A stretch of DNA of 27,025 nt from Hypsibius dujardini (lineage: Eukaryota; Tardigrada; Eutardigrada; Parachela; Hypsibiidae): the NCBI GenBank assembly GCA_001579985.1, contig LRSR01007096.1:1-27025 (forward strand). Direction: 5' to 3'. Made by a program: the position numbers and the translations under genes. The stretch's first letter is position 1. Each line of letters opens with the position of its first letter. The notes under the pieces are model-generated. The model ran no database searches, was not told the DNA's origin, and saw only the letters and a program-made list of their open reading frames with translations. Below are positions 9,901 to 20,216 of the stretch, one piece after another.

Positions 9901-10587
9901 CCTTAACCCACCCACCTTAATTCATTCATAAATAAAAAATTCAGTTTATTGTTTGAATTTTTATGATGTCATGTCGCTTATAACAAAATAAGCAACCATT
10001 TAAATTTATGAAAATCTTTGTCGGGACGGTCTTTCGCAAAACAGCTGCATTGAATTAGCATCCGTGCTCCGCAGTTTATTATTGTTCGAAATGTAAAGCA
10101 TTTTACTACTTGATTAGCCACGGGTAAATTTGACATCTCGTTAACTTTTAGAAATGACCAAAAACAAAGTGAAAGGAGAAACAAAAAGCAAGCAATACGG
10201 CGAAACAGTGCAGAAAATCCCAGTAAACTGAGAGTGTAGCTGGAAGAGTAACGGGACGGGTAGTGTAGCGGATAATGTAGACGGTCATGTAATAGAGACA
10301 ATAGCAGGGAGATGGACGGATTGACGACCAGTGGAATGAGTGCAACCAAAATCAGCCAACGGTGAGCTTGTGAAGGAGATGGGCAAGCTAAATGATTCTC
10401 TAGACGGCTGGCAGCTGTCGAAGCAGCAAGAGCCACGCTTTGCAGGACCCCATACCTAGTTGACTGTACGCTAGTGCTACTGGGTGTGGATTATGCCCAG
10501 CGTTTTCCCGTTGCTCGTCTGTTCGTCCTTCTTTTTGTCGTTGTCTCCAATTGTCCTTTTCTTTCATCCGACCGGATTTATCGTAAA
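9901..10587. other. Intergenic region without a recognised gene
   Basis: Nothing supported. Two long overlapping minus-strand frames (9978-10436 and 10400-10741) and a plus-strand frame (10484-10837) are open, but none has recognisable domains. The last two run opposite each other, so at most one could be real. The plus frame starts with a hydrophobic run that resembles a signal peptide, which is weak evidence alone. Confidence 0.35.
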
Positions 10588-12180
10588 GTGTGAGAATGAT
10601 AAATTGGTCAATGCTCAGCCGGGCGGGAACATTTTTCGTGCCGAGAAACAAAATCGAATGAGTGACTCGAAGTGTACACTTCGGGAAAGAGGCCGGATGG
10701 GCAGTACAACAAACAATCCGGTGGCCGGCGTCCACTGCCAACCACCATCCAATGATCTAGTCGGAAACGCCGTTATGTCCCGGCTGTGGGCGGACGTAAA
10801 AGCCTCGCTGCCCAGTTACCCGCAACTATTATCATAGTTCTCATATATATTATGTCTGATATCGACATCGACATCTATGTAGAACCCGATGATAAGATGC
10901 CTTTCAGTCACAATCTCCCGGGATTGAGTGGTGGTAGCGCTGAGGTCTGGAACTAATGGGAGCACCACTGCGCCTCAGACAAGACTTTCCCTAATCCTTA
11001 ACAACCTAGTCTACTTATGAGACACTCACAACGCATGTTCTGATACCTACCATATGCTCGCGATCTTAAGAGACACTTTCATGCCCTACCCGTTAATTTT
11101 AACCAACCCGGGCCGTGCCTATTCAGTGCCATTCACCAAATTACCACTGTAGGGACAAATATACGGAATAGCAGTACTGTACAATCAAACAATCAACGAG
11201 GAGGAAATCTGATACGAATCAATCAATCGAGCACAACGAAAAAGTTGTACGAAATCAGCCAATCAGTGAACAGTGAATCAGATTGAACGTTCAATCGAGT
11301 GCAGGGCCATACCGAGGGAGGCGGGGATTAGCTGTCCCTTGAGATTGCGAGCATACGGTAAACACTTTGTTGTTCTCAGAAGGACGAAGAAGATATTCAT
11401 TCAGAGAGGGGACTGATGTCACTGTAAAGCAGTACACTGCAAAACGAGAGATTTCTCACTTTATATTTTCATGCTATATATGGATTCTATATCCTTATCC
11501 GGTGCATCACAGAGCCCTAGTAATAGACTTTACGCAGTGGCGAATTGACTGTTGGTCCGACCGGGCCGTTGCCCCCCCCCCCGTGTCCAAAATAATTTTG
11601 CGCCCGCCCCTGAAGCAAGAGGTTGGGGTAGAACATTTTAGACAGATCAGTGTTGTTTTGGGGTGTGGTCTGGCAAGAATCGTCTAACTTGCCAGAGCAG
11701 AAGATCTGATATTTTTTGGTCTAGCATCTTAAACGGAACATGAACGTAGCGTAACTCTGAACATTCAATAATATACTATACTATAATAAAATTAAAACAG
11801 AAATTGCGCCATCAAGGCGAAAATCACTTATACAGCTAATTTTTAGGGCCTTGCGTAAACGGTGCGGTCCACCATGCGGCCCACTCAGCTGAAATCGAGA
11901 TGTATGAATTTCAAATTTGACTGGAAGTAGAGATAAGGAGTGCAAAAAGCACGTGATCGTCAACTATTTTTGTTTCAGTTGTACTTTGTGACAAATATTT
12001 TGACGTCGGGGAGGGGGGGGTGGTGACTGGAAACTACACCCATATTCCCGCTAGCTTCCAAAAGGGTCAGAAACGATATCATTGATATGCCGAATTCGGA
12101 ATGGAGTTTTGTTATAAAAAAAGCTTTTTCCCCTTTTTTCCATCATCGGTCCACCTCTCGGAGTCCTGGTTTTGAACTTT
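10588..12180. repeat. 5' flank of the copy 2 duplication unit
   Basis: The block is collinear with 20217-21840 upstream of copy 3. Shared landmarks are GGTCAATGCTCAGCC (10607, 20232), TAATGGGAGCACCACTGC (10954, 20371), GAAGGACGAAGAAGATATTC (11380, 20482), CATCACAGAGCCCTAGTAAT (11504, 21061) with a poly-C run about 60-70 bases later, and ACGATATCATTGATATGCCG (12072; one mismatch at 21741). About 220 bases at 10625-10840 are missing upstream of copy 3, which instead has an insertion at about 20592-21036. No exon was found. Confidence 0.7.
11165..11368. mobile_element. Degraded relative of the 16416-16697 MITE
   Basis: The right end CCCTTGAGATTGCGAGCATACGGTAA differs at a few bases from the end of the element at 16416-16697 (CCCTTGAGATCGGGAGCGTACAGTAA). 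The left side has GTACTGTAC near 11172-11180. The interior has repeated CAATCAATCGA / CAATCA-type words. The left boundary is uncertain. Confidence 0.35.
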
Positions 12181-12651
12181 AAGGACCCACTTTCCAAAAT
12201 AGATACACGGTCGTGCGGGACAAGCACGGTCTGTCATCCCATCTCCAAGTGGGACTGTGGGACTGTGGGACTGTCAATATAGTGTATCTGTCTTGGGACC
12301 TCCCAGTCTGCAAGAATGCAGTTAGCGACGCAAGATCGAGCAAGCCATGCCTTACGTAACATATATGTTTTAACCAAACTAAGCCAAGCAGAACGAGTAC
12401 ATGACTATGTGACTGCGGCGGAGACTGCATGACTAGGTCCTGGCGGAGATTGCATGAAAGTTGCGTTGTTGGGACTTTATGCCTTGTCACAAGAACAATT
12501 ACAATAGATGGTGGCGAGAAAGATAGCATGACCTTTAAAATCCAATCTAATCAAACTTGAGGATCGTGCAGGCCCGACTGTCATTTAGATGTTTATTATC
12601 ATCACACTGATTAATTACCTTCCCCGTGTGCTACCACCAAAGTTCTTCACT

Positions 12652-15600
12652 ATGGCGCTGCAGCCCGTGCAGGTGGTAATGGACAGCTTCGTAAGTGTGG
12701 GGCAGATTTTTTATTAAACATAAATACTGGTAAATTTCATAATGTTCTTGGGGAGAGGGGAACAGTTTTCTGATCGAAATTGAAATGCCTTTGTATGATT
12801 ACGATACGGAATATAGCCATCACAGTTGGACAGATCAGAGTGTTACCGCAATGGGTGAAATTTTTAAAAATAGTCAACTTAATCGCGATCTGAACACTGA
12901 TTCGTCACTTCTGAAGGCTTCACCAAAATCATTCATTGAACTATTTCAATTGCAGTTTAGGAACAAACAAAAAAATGGGCATAAAAAGTGATAAAACGTA
13001 AGAGTTGAAAGATTTTGCCATTCGAGGCTACATCGCGGCCTATTTTATAACATGGCCGCCAATTGTTCACGCAAAGCAGAGCACCCAATGAATATTCCAT
13101 TTGATTCTTCTGCCCGACCATGTGATAATTTAAACCTGAAACTATAATCCTGATCGGGAGAAACTGTTATAACTTTGGTCAAAACATTTCTCCCTTGTCT
13201 TCTTAATTCAAATTCGCAGTCCTATTTGTCCGTATTCTTAACTTCTACTTGCATTTTACAGATTCACAACGTGAGTTCAGCACACAACGTGGTCCGGTTA
13301 ATTTGCCGACGGTTGCATTTCGAGTGCGCAATGCTAGTTTGTCTCAACACGTCACATGATCAGAAAGTGGTTATATAACAGTTCTGATTTTCAGGTGCGA
13401 TTTCGCCGTCGAAGACTTAAAGTGGGGCTTGTCAACCGACGATTTCTACGCCTTCATCCAGACGACCTTTGGCGATAACACCAACAACGCTATCGGCATT
13501 GCTCGCATTGCAATGACGATGGATCGGATGCGGGAGATTGACTTCATCTACCCTTCCGCAAGTTACCATTATGTGATTGCGGTGTGTGAGAAAGATCTGC
13601 CTTCCGCGGGAGATGGAGCGTTTTTTATCGCGCTTTTCGCGGGCGTTCCTGTGGTCGACACGTTTATAGTCATTGCGCTTATTTTCGTCTTACTCGCCGG
13701 GCTGATCACCTCCAGTGAAGTGGTGATAAAGCAATTGTCCACGTCTTCTTCCGTGTCCTCGGGAATTTCAGCCTTGACGCATTCATTATTTCGTCTCTAC
13801 ACGATCGCATTTGGCCAAGGTATATGCACATAATGTTTATAATCAGACCGAGGAGCGAAGCGATGAGGTCTTTTAAGTTGCAGTGCTGTGGTTGGAAATT
13901 GACTGAGCTCTTCGGTCTTTCCATCGATCGCATCGATTACTAGTTTATTTATATGTATGAGAAAATAAGAGGGTAAACTGTGTTCCTCAAAAATGACATG
14001 GGTAATTTAGCCGACGGTTCGCTTAGGGGCCATCCAAATATTACGCACTCAAGAAATGGCCTTTTTCGAGCACCCACCTACCCCTGATAATTAAAATTAT
14101 ACTGGAGGGCGGAGCCTATTTTACTGCTGAATAATTAAGGGTCCAGACCACCCACCTATCCTCCTTTGATTACGTAATATGTGAATGACCCTTCAGGATC
14201 TTTTACAGGGCGGAACCACAATCCCTCAAGTGCGGTAAAGGTGGTGGGAAAGGGATGACAACGTTAATGTTTCTCAAACATGAATCCGAAATTTGATCAC
14301 ATCTTTCCTAATCATTTTAGAACTTTTGGGAATTAGGGGGTTTAATTTCCAGAGCCCCCTCCCGCAAGTTTTTTGTAAGAATTCCCACACCAAGAATTTA
14401 GACTGCCCGTAAACAATAAGTTTTATAATGACGAGGACCGAACCGCCGAGTTTGGAATTTAGTCTTTAAAAAATTCTCCCTCGTTTCTATACCCCCCCCC
14501 CTGGCTTTAGCTTCAGGGCAAGTTGCGGAGATCGGCCCGAAGGGGATAGGACAATTAGAACTTGTGGGGGCCAGGGAGGGGTATGATTTCTAGGCCCCCC
14601 CCCCGCGAGTTAAAAAGATAACTGACGCAACCGAAAAGCTTGGTGGAGGGGATAGCCAATTTTTGCCATTCCCTTTGTCCGACGAGGGCAAAGTTGTTAC
14701 ATGTATAAACGTAAAATCCCCCCCCCCCCGTCACTGTAAATTCAGGGTTCTGATTCCGAAACAAATAAGACTGGCTATCAGCTGACTTCAGGTTAAGGGA
14801 CTCTCCATGCTAGCTAGAGAGCCTTAGTCACAACTGTCCGATCCATTGCTGCTTCTTCTTAATTAATCTGTTATGACAGATGCATAACGGGACACTGGGG
14901 AATCTACCCCTAGGGCCTTACGCCCAATTAATTCGCGAGTTGCAAGGGTGAGTTATATTTTTTAATAAATTTGTAGCTGGAGGGCAGGGGGCAGTTGTCT
15001 TTCTCTTTTTTTTAAACCAATAAAGTGGACCAAGAGCATTTTTATTAAAAAAAAAATACTCGGACGTCATAGTGTTTGGCTTGTCATTTTAACTTAATGT
15101 TCGGCCACAACCCACATACGTGTGTTTTCAGACGGTGTGGCATTCAGCAGATCCACTCCTCGATCTCTGTACGGCCTCTACATCGTGTGGTTCTTCATGG
15201 TGACAGTTGTCGGGGCGGTGATCTATTCTCTTCTCCCATCTTACCTCACGGTATCCACGGCGCAACTTCCGTTTACCGACCTCCAGTCGTTCCAACGGTC
15301 CGGTTACGATCTCGTGGGACCGCCGTTGGCGTTTAAAATACTCAATGTGCGTCTCTACAAACACTCAGCTTAATAAGTGTTGCTTGGAACTGTAAGCACA
15401 CGTAAATCCATGACTACCATAAATAAGGTTCACAAAGGCTCGTTTAGGGCTCTCATAAGTCGGAACCAGTGCCCTTTATCGGCAGAACCAGGGAGTGGGC
15501 AAGGGGCAAAATGCGTTTTTGCTAAAAATAAATCCAAAATTCGGCCATTTCTTATTAATCTTTTATAACTTATGGGGGTCCGGGATATGGAGGGTCTGAT

Positions 15601-18127
15601 TTCTAAATGCAATCACATCCGCGGTTTCAGAAAAAAATTATGAAGAAAAACACTCCCGTACCACTTATGTGCTATCGCCCGGGGCTTGATTGATGGATTC
15701 ATCAGTCATGTTTCCGAAGTTTCAATTGATTGATCCCAAAAACTCTAAAAATATCGTTTTTTGGAAAACGTTTGATTCCACAATTTTTGACACCGTCCAC
15801 TTCAAATAAGTTTTGAAATCGATTGGCATCAGCAGAATATTTTTTCGATGCCAGGGGACAGATATGTGCTAGTTTCAATCTAGGCTTCCGAATGACTTTG
15901 CAGAAATTACCCGTAGTTCCGCCCCCTGGCATCCAAAAAATACTTTGCTGATGCCAGTTGATTTAAAATCGAATTTGGAGTAGACAGGTGTCAAAAATTG
16001 TGGAATCCAAAGTTTTCCAAAAAAACGATATTTTTACAGTGGTTGGGATCAATAAATTGAAACTTCGGAAACATGGCTGATGAATCCATCAATCAAGCCC
16101 CGGGCGATGGCACATAAGTGGTACGGGAGTTATTTTTTCATAATTTTTTTCTGAAACTGCGGATGTGATTGCAGCCCTGAGACCCCAATGTTAAATCATA
16201 ATATATGGACAGGTATTTGTGGAAAAAAAACCATATCGATCTGGAGGTCAAATCCCGTAACCTTCCCGAGTTAGCCCTAGTGAACAAGAGATTTTGAATA
16301 TCAGGAAAAATATATAATCCAACATAATACCTTATATTTTTCTGCTGTAGGCCATATAAAATTTTATAGATCCTTAGAAATTTGAATGTACATATAAAAA
16401 TACTGATAAAATTTGTACTGTACGCTCCCGATCTCAAGGGTCGATTATGCTCCACCTCCGCTCATTCACATCAAGCTTGAGCGGATCGTTCAGCTCCGTT
16501 CACTGGTTCGTGATTGGTTCGTTGGTTTCTACCTGACAGGCTATGCTACCTTGCTTGATTGAAATCTGAATGAACAACCAAGCGAGCGACGGATCGTGTT
16601 TAAGTTTAAGTGAATCTGAATGAACAACCAAGCGAGCGACGGATCGTGTTTTCGGGCCGGACCTAAAATCGACCCTTGAGATCGGGAGCGTACAGTAAGT
16701 TTCTTTGTAAGGTCTTATAAATGCTTTTAAGTTGTAAGACCGGGCTCTGAAAATTATCCTAAGTTTTCAGCAGGTTAAAATGACCAATGGTCAAATGGCA
16801 CGGGAACATATTAACAACAAAAACGAAATCATCAAATTGCTGCTACTGAATGTTGGTTTTAGGTTTAGCCAATAGTAAAAATGCTAAGGTACTGACCTAC
16901 GAGTATTATTACGTTTTCACGGCAAACGATAAAGCATTATTTAGTGAGTTCACGTCAAAAAACACGTTTTTCGGCAACTTTTTTGTGGTTATCACACGGC
17001 AGGCAAACAATTTCTAATGTATAGTTAATGTGCGTGTTGGTGCTGTGGTTAGTGCGTGCTCTTCAGAGTTCTTTAAGTTCAGTTCCTGCTAAAATTCTTC
17101 GATTTCAAATCCTGGCGAGGAAATATTTCTTTTCCAGCAGCTTTCGTCCCAAAAACGGTGGGACATTTTTGAAACGCAAACCAAACGTAAACGGCGCTAA
17201 ACCGAGTCTCAGAAAATTTTATAAGTCATCACTAAGATAGGACTTAAAAATAGAACTTCGCCGTTTCATTATTGTTTCCAGTGTGTTAATAACAAAATTT
17301 GAGGGACATATTAACTGTGGCAAAATTATTCGTCTGAATGTTTCGATATGATTAAATTAAATTAAATCAAATTAAATTAAGTTAATATACACCAATAATA
17401 CTATAGATAGGTTACATAGGCATTAATCTTTGGACTAGAGGTCCTTCTTCTAGGTTTATTATGAATGAGGAAAGAAGTGGATATTTCACTACCATATAGG
17501 AAAGCTCCGACCCGGTTAAGCAAACATTGGCAAACGAAATTCAAGTGATTCCGCTTAGTGAGGAAAAATTCTACGACTGCGCGGAACGAGATGAGCCCCT
17601 CCATGGTAAGTATCTGCAGAAGACGGCGTTCGCAAACGTCGCTGGCTTTTCGCACCTCAGCCCACGTTGCCAGACGTCGGTTATCGCGGTGTCCCATTTG
17701 GCCCATATCTTCATCGCGACATTCTTCACGACAAAACGGTCGCATCTGCGTGATAATTTCACGAGAGAGTAAGGCAGCCTTAGCAGAATGTATTTGGAAA
17801 AGAAAAGAACAATGGAAAAGTTGGGCAGGTTTTTAACATCCTCATTTTATTTCCAACCTCTCCAGGTATCTCGTCCTTCAGGAGCACGGTCTGGTCCAGC
17901 ACCTAGACACCTTGCAGTACTTCAATAATATCCGAAAGGCCGGCTTCACCTTTCAGCAGGCTCAACGCTGCCGGACAAAAGCCTTTGTTTCCACCAGTAC
18001 CGTCTCACGTGAATCGATCAGCTGGCGTACCCTCGCGTTTGGGTTTTGGTTTTGTGCAGCTTCCGCGGGAGTTTCGGTTTATGTTTTGGTGATTGAACGA
18101 ATGGTATATAGCCTACGAAACTCGTGA
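12652..18127 (+). CDS. Receptor copy 2: intact IR/iGluR-like ligand-gated channel
   Basis: A predicted membrane channel subunit of about 423 aa, encoded by exons 12652-12690, 13262-13323, 13395-13819, 15132-15346, 17500-17768 and 17866-18127 (TGA). All introns are GT-AG, with phases 0, 2, 1, 0, 2. It has an S1 lobe with TMDRMREIDF (Arg78 at the canonical glutamate alpha-carboxyl position), M1 about 121-139, a pore loop about 157-175 ending FGQ at the exon 3/4 junction, and M3 about 187-212 ending LLPSYLTV. The S2 lobe follows (SHLRDNF...YLVLQEHGL, typical of iGluR), then M4 about 392-413 and a short tail. It lacks the SYTANLAAF gating motif and an amino-terminal domain. At the S2 Ser-Thr and Glu positions it has PP and Val294, so glutamate binding is doubtful. 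No signal peptide is evident, so the 5' end may be incomplete. Its closest class is arthropod-type divergent IRs. Confidence 0.82.
12785..12991 (+). other. Open frame in intron 1 of copy 2
   Basis: A 68-codon frame lies between exons 1 and 2. Copy 3 has a counterpart at 22428-22628 (66 codons). In copy 1 most of it is deleted, and the start region is split by the piggyBac-like insert. Differences between the two copies often change residues and the ends differ, which fits neutral intron sequence better than a protein. It has no family resemblance. Listed because it survives open in two paralogues. Confidence 0.25.
13847..13940. mobile_element. Small inverted-repeat insertion in intron 3 of copy 2
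   Basis: Compared with copy 1 (AATGTTTATTATTTATTTAT at 4540), copy 2 has about 90 extra bases after AATGTTTATAA. The insert begins AGACCGAGGAGC and its 3' part contains GAGCTCTTCGGTCTT, which is nearly the reverse complement, so it can fold on itself. The 3' part resembles 8055-8077. Probably a tiny MITE. Confidence 0.45.
13941..15131. other. Rest of intron 3 of copy 2
   Basis: Non-coding. Poly-C runs lie at about 14492-14502, 14597-14606 and 14717-14728. GGGAAAGGGATGACAACGTT at 14248 is the point at which the copy 3 deletion rejoins (23558). The end, CATAGTGTTTGGCTTGTCAT before the M3 exon, is shared with copy 1 and copy 3. No gene was seen. Confidence 0.55.
15608..16173. mobile_element. 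Long foldback element in intron 4 of copy 2
   Basis: The left arm starts TGCAATCACATCCGCGGTTT and the right arm ends in its near-perfect reverse complement (AAACTGCGGATGTGATTGCA). Complementarity continues inward through TTGATTGATGGATTCATCAG / CTGATGAATCCATCAATCAA and on through a GATTGGCATCAGCAGAATAT-type region, so almost the whole 566 bases can fold into one hairpin. The centre is related to the intron 4 repeat of copy 1 (6258-6640). No ORF or target duplication was identified. This fits a foldback MITE. Confidence 0.75.
16416..16697. mobile_element. TA-flanked MITE in intron 4 of copy 2
   Basis: The ends TACTGTACGCTCCCGATCTC (16416) and GAGATCGGGAGCGTACAGTA (16678-16697) are nearly exact reverse complements, and the inner CAAGGGTCGAT/ATCGACCCTTG also match. 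TA sits at both outer edges, consistent with a TA target as in Tc1/mariner-type MITEs. Inside, a roughly 37-base unit around GAACAACCAAGCGAGCGACG is repeated at a 50-base period (16564-16600, 16614-16650). Confidence 0.7.
16698..17499. other. Remainder of intron 4 of copy 2
   Basis: Non-coding. The last part (from about 17385, TATACACCAATAATACTATAG) matches intron 4 of copy 1 from 6691, so the sequence between the shared edges is largely inserted material. A 70-codon ORF at 17028-17240 has no recognised content. A short TAAATTAAAT-type repeat lies at about 17350-17380. Confidence 0.5.
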
Positions 18128-18452
18128 AGAATTCGTGAGCCTATTTGTACTTAAAAGCGTTTGTGTAAAAAATCACTTCCGGTACGGTACGAATGAAACC
18201 AAATAGGGCTTCTACAGTCCGGAGCATTGACGTCAGACCGTGTAGCCCAAGATAATGGGCCTAAGGACCTACGGCCAAAGGGATCAAAATACTTTACAAC
18301 GCAGTGTAGAATGCCTCAAGGCGGCGTACAAGACTCTCTAAATCCGGTCGAACCTTGAGATGAAATTTATGATTCAACCAATTTGAGGCTCTATTAGGCC
18401 TTTATACAAGAGCCATTATGTTAGAGCCGTTATATTAGACCTTTCTACAAGA
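18128..18452. other. Shared 3' flank of copy 2
   Basis: Homologous to 7416-7756 after copy 1 (CGTGTAGCCCAAGATAATGG and GAGGTTTTCAAA landmarks). No AATAAA was seen, unlike copy 1. Nothing coding. Confidence 0.6.
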
Positions 18453-18467
18453 GGTTTTCAAATATTT

Positions 18468-18753
18468 TCATGAGTTTCATGACTTTTTCCAAGCCATGTT
18501 CAGCGTGGATAACCCTTTTGACATTGCGGTGTCCTCTCTAACGATGCTTCCGGAACGCTTGCAGACGGTCGGCTTGTTGTTCCCCCTGAACACAGCAAGT
18601 ACGGCATTGCAATCTATGACGATGCGCTGGTCCCCATCGATCAAGCGGTCTTTTTTAACGCCTTATTCCATCGGGATTCCGTCACCGGGACCCTCGCTGT
18701 CATCGCGCTCATTTTTGTGGCCGTCGGCGTGTTGAACTGTAGAAAACTATAGC
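18468..18753 (+). pseudogene. Orphan exon 3 of a gene D-like receptor
   Basis: The first frame gives EFHDFFQAMFSVDNPFDIAV and on to MLPERLQTV, aligning with gene D exon 3 (GFHDFFQDLFGGENPFDIGV, MMPERIPTV), including the Arg at the canonical S1 ligand position. Near 18585 one base is missing relative to gene D, and the next frame resumes the alignment with KYGIAIYDDALVPIDQAVFF, then the M1 helix LAVIALIFVAVGVL. It ends at a TAG. The pore part and all other exons are absent nearby. This is a dead relic showing that gene D-type receptors once also occurred between copies 2 and 3. Confidence 0.8.
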
Positions 18754-19063
18754 GGCGTATAGCAAACTACTTTTGACACCAACGATTCTAAATCAAAATA
18801 TTACATATTCATGCATAGATTCACATTTACATGTCCTAATCCTTAGATTAATCGTGCATTTAAGTATAGTTCTTTACTTTTAAGTTTCAATTTTAAGGCC
18901 AAGCTTTGTTAAATAACACAAGATTTTCATATAGCTAAACTTTATGTAGTGATATAGATTTATATTTTTATTTCAAGTAAATTGAAGCTCACGCTTTCTG
19001 TGAGACTAATACCAGGTCACTCATTGCATGGCCTTTATGACACCCGGATGTGGGCGGAGACAA
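18754..19063. other. AT-rich spacer
   Basis: No exon, RNA gene or clear repeat was recognised. Confidence 0.4.
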
Positions 19064-19065
19064 TA

Positions 19066-20015
19066 CCGGGTGCGGGAAAGCTTTTGGCACTGGCCTTCGC
19101 AAGCCCTAGCCGGAACTGTGTGTGTGCTATTGATAAAATATTTTTTGCACTGGAAAGCCCACTTTATTGGCTATCCGAATCACTTTTAAAATTAAGATTC
19201 AGATTGTTGGATCAGAAGTTGTTTCAGAAAACCCAAGGACTAACATTTTTATAATATGTCCCATGGACCGTATTTCAGATCTCCCTCAACTTTAAAGCGA
19301 ATCTGAAAAACCAACACGGAAAACTATAGATCTATGTCAATGTACTGTACAAAAAAAATCAGAAATATTCAATCAATCGTGCACCATTAAACTGAGGGAG
19401 ACCTTTTTAAAAAAAACATAAACATTTTCAGACAAGTGGTCTGAGTGGTGTACGGGTCCAGGTCCACGCTAATAACTTTTTCAGTTGATATGCGATTGGG
19501 ATAATTTCAATTACATTAAAGAGCCCAATTATTGCACCCCCTTTTTCACTAAAAACAGTGTTTTTCGTTGCATTTTAGGTCTCCAATTTTGATCTAAAGT
19601 TAGAGATGCAAGATTTAAAAAATTTGACCCTGCGACGTTTTCTTTTTTTTTTTCAAACCAAAGTTGCCGCAAATTAATTTTTTTCTTTTGCATGGGATAG
19701 CCCCATTAAAGTACTACAACATACGTGTTGTAACTTTTTGTTTCTCACGCTCTGCTTCGAGAAATGCGAACCAGTTTTGATCTGGGTCAGCGAACTTGGC
19801 AAAATCTGCCATTAACCAGGCCACGCCTAATTTCTAGGTGCTGCCACAAATCAATACATAACACCTGTCCTGCTCCTGCCCCAACGTCGAACCAAGCAAA
19901 TGTTTCACAGACCTATAGGTCTTCTTTCGAAATAAAACATAAACATTTTTTATCAGTTCATATAGGGTTACATTCAGCAATTTTAGTGTAGTGCCAAAAG
20001 TTCTCCCGTACCCGG
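19066..20015. mobile_element. TA-flanked 950-bp inverted-repeat element
   Basis: The left end CCGGGTGCGGGAAAGCTTTTGGCACT matches the reverse complement of the right end, CCGGGTACGGGAGAACTTTTGGCACT, with three differences in 26 bases. TA lies immediately outside both ends. The interior (ORFs 18982-19254 across the left end, 19764-19991) shows no recognisable transposase. It looks like a non-autonomous or decayed TA-target element, possibly Tc1/mariner-like. Confidence 0.5.
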
Positions 20016-20216
20016 TAAGCTTTGGAAGGTGTGTCTAATATAACTAAGTTTTAGAACTGAACTGAACGTCGTTTTAAAAAAGACCTGTGACATACGCAAA
20101 ATACGAGCTAGTCTTGACTGGTGTGTCGGTTTTGGTACTACTCGTTGAACGAGTCCTTGGCTCCACACGTTGAAAAACAAGAACAGAAACCTTTGTGGCT
20201 GGGTGTATTGTAATAT

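Noticed and set aside
9978-10436. 152-codon minus-strand ORF
   Set aside because: Low-complexity Leu/Ser-rich product with no family, no paralogous support and no splice context. Probably chance.
10484-10837. 117-codon ORF with a signal-peptide-like start
   Set aside because: No domain was seen. It is overlapped by an equally long antisense frame, and its second half is missing from the homologous flank of copy 3.
15076-15336. Alternative + frames over the M3 exons (also 23767-24000)
   Set aside because: These are out-of-frame shadows of exon 4. The product has no membrane segment or motif, while the exon frame gives M3.
15128-15364. Minus-strand 78-codon frame opposite the M3 exon, repeated at 5893-6129 and 23792-24028
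   Set aside because: It is the exact antisense of a strongly constrained coding exon, so its conservation is explained by the sense protein. It resembles no known family.
17558-17836. Alternative + frame and minus frames over exon 5 of copies 1 and 2
   Set aside because: Shadows of the S2-coding exon. They run past the splice donor and have no recognisable content.
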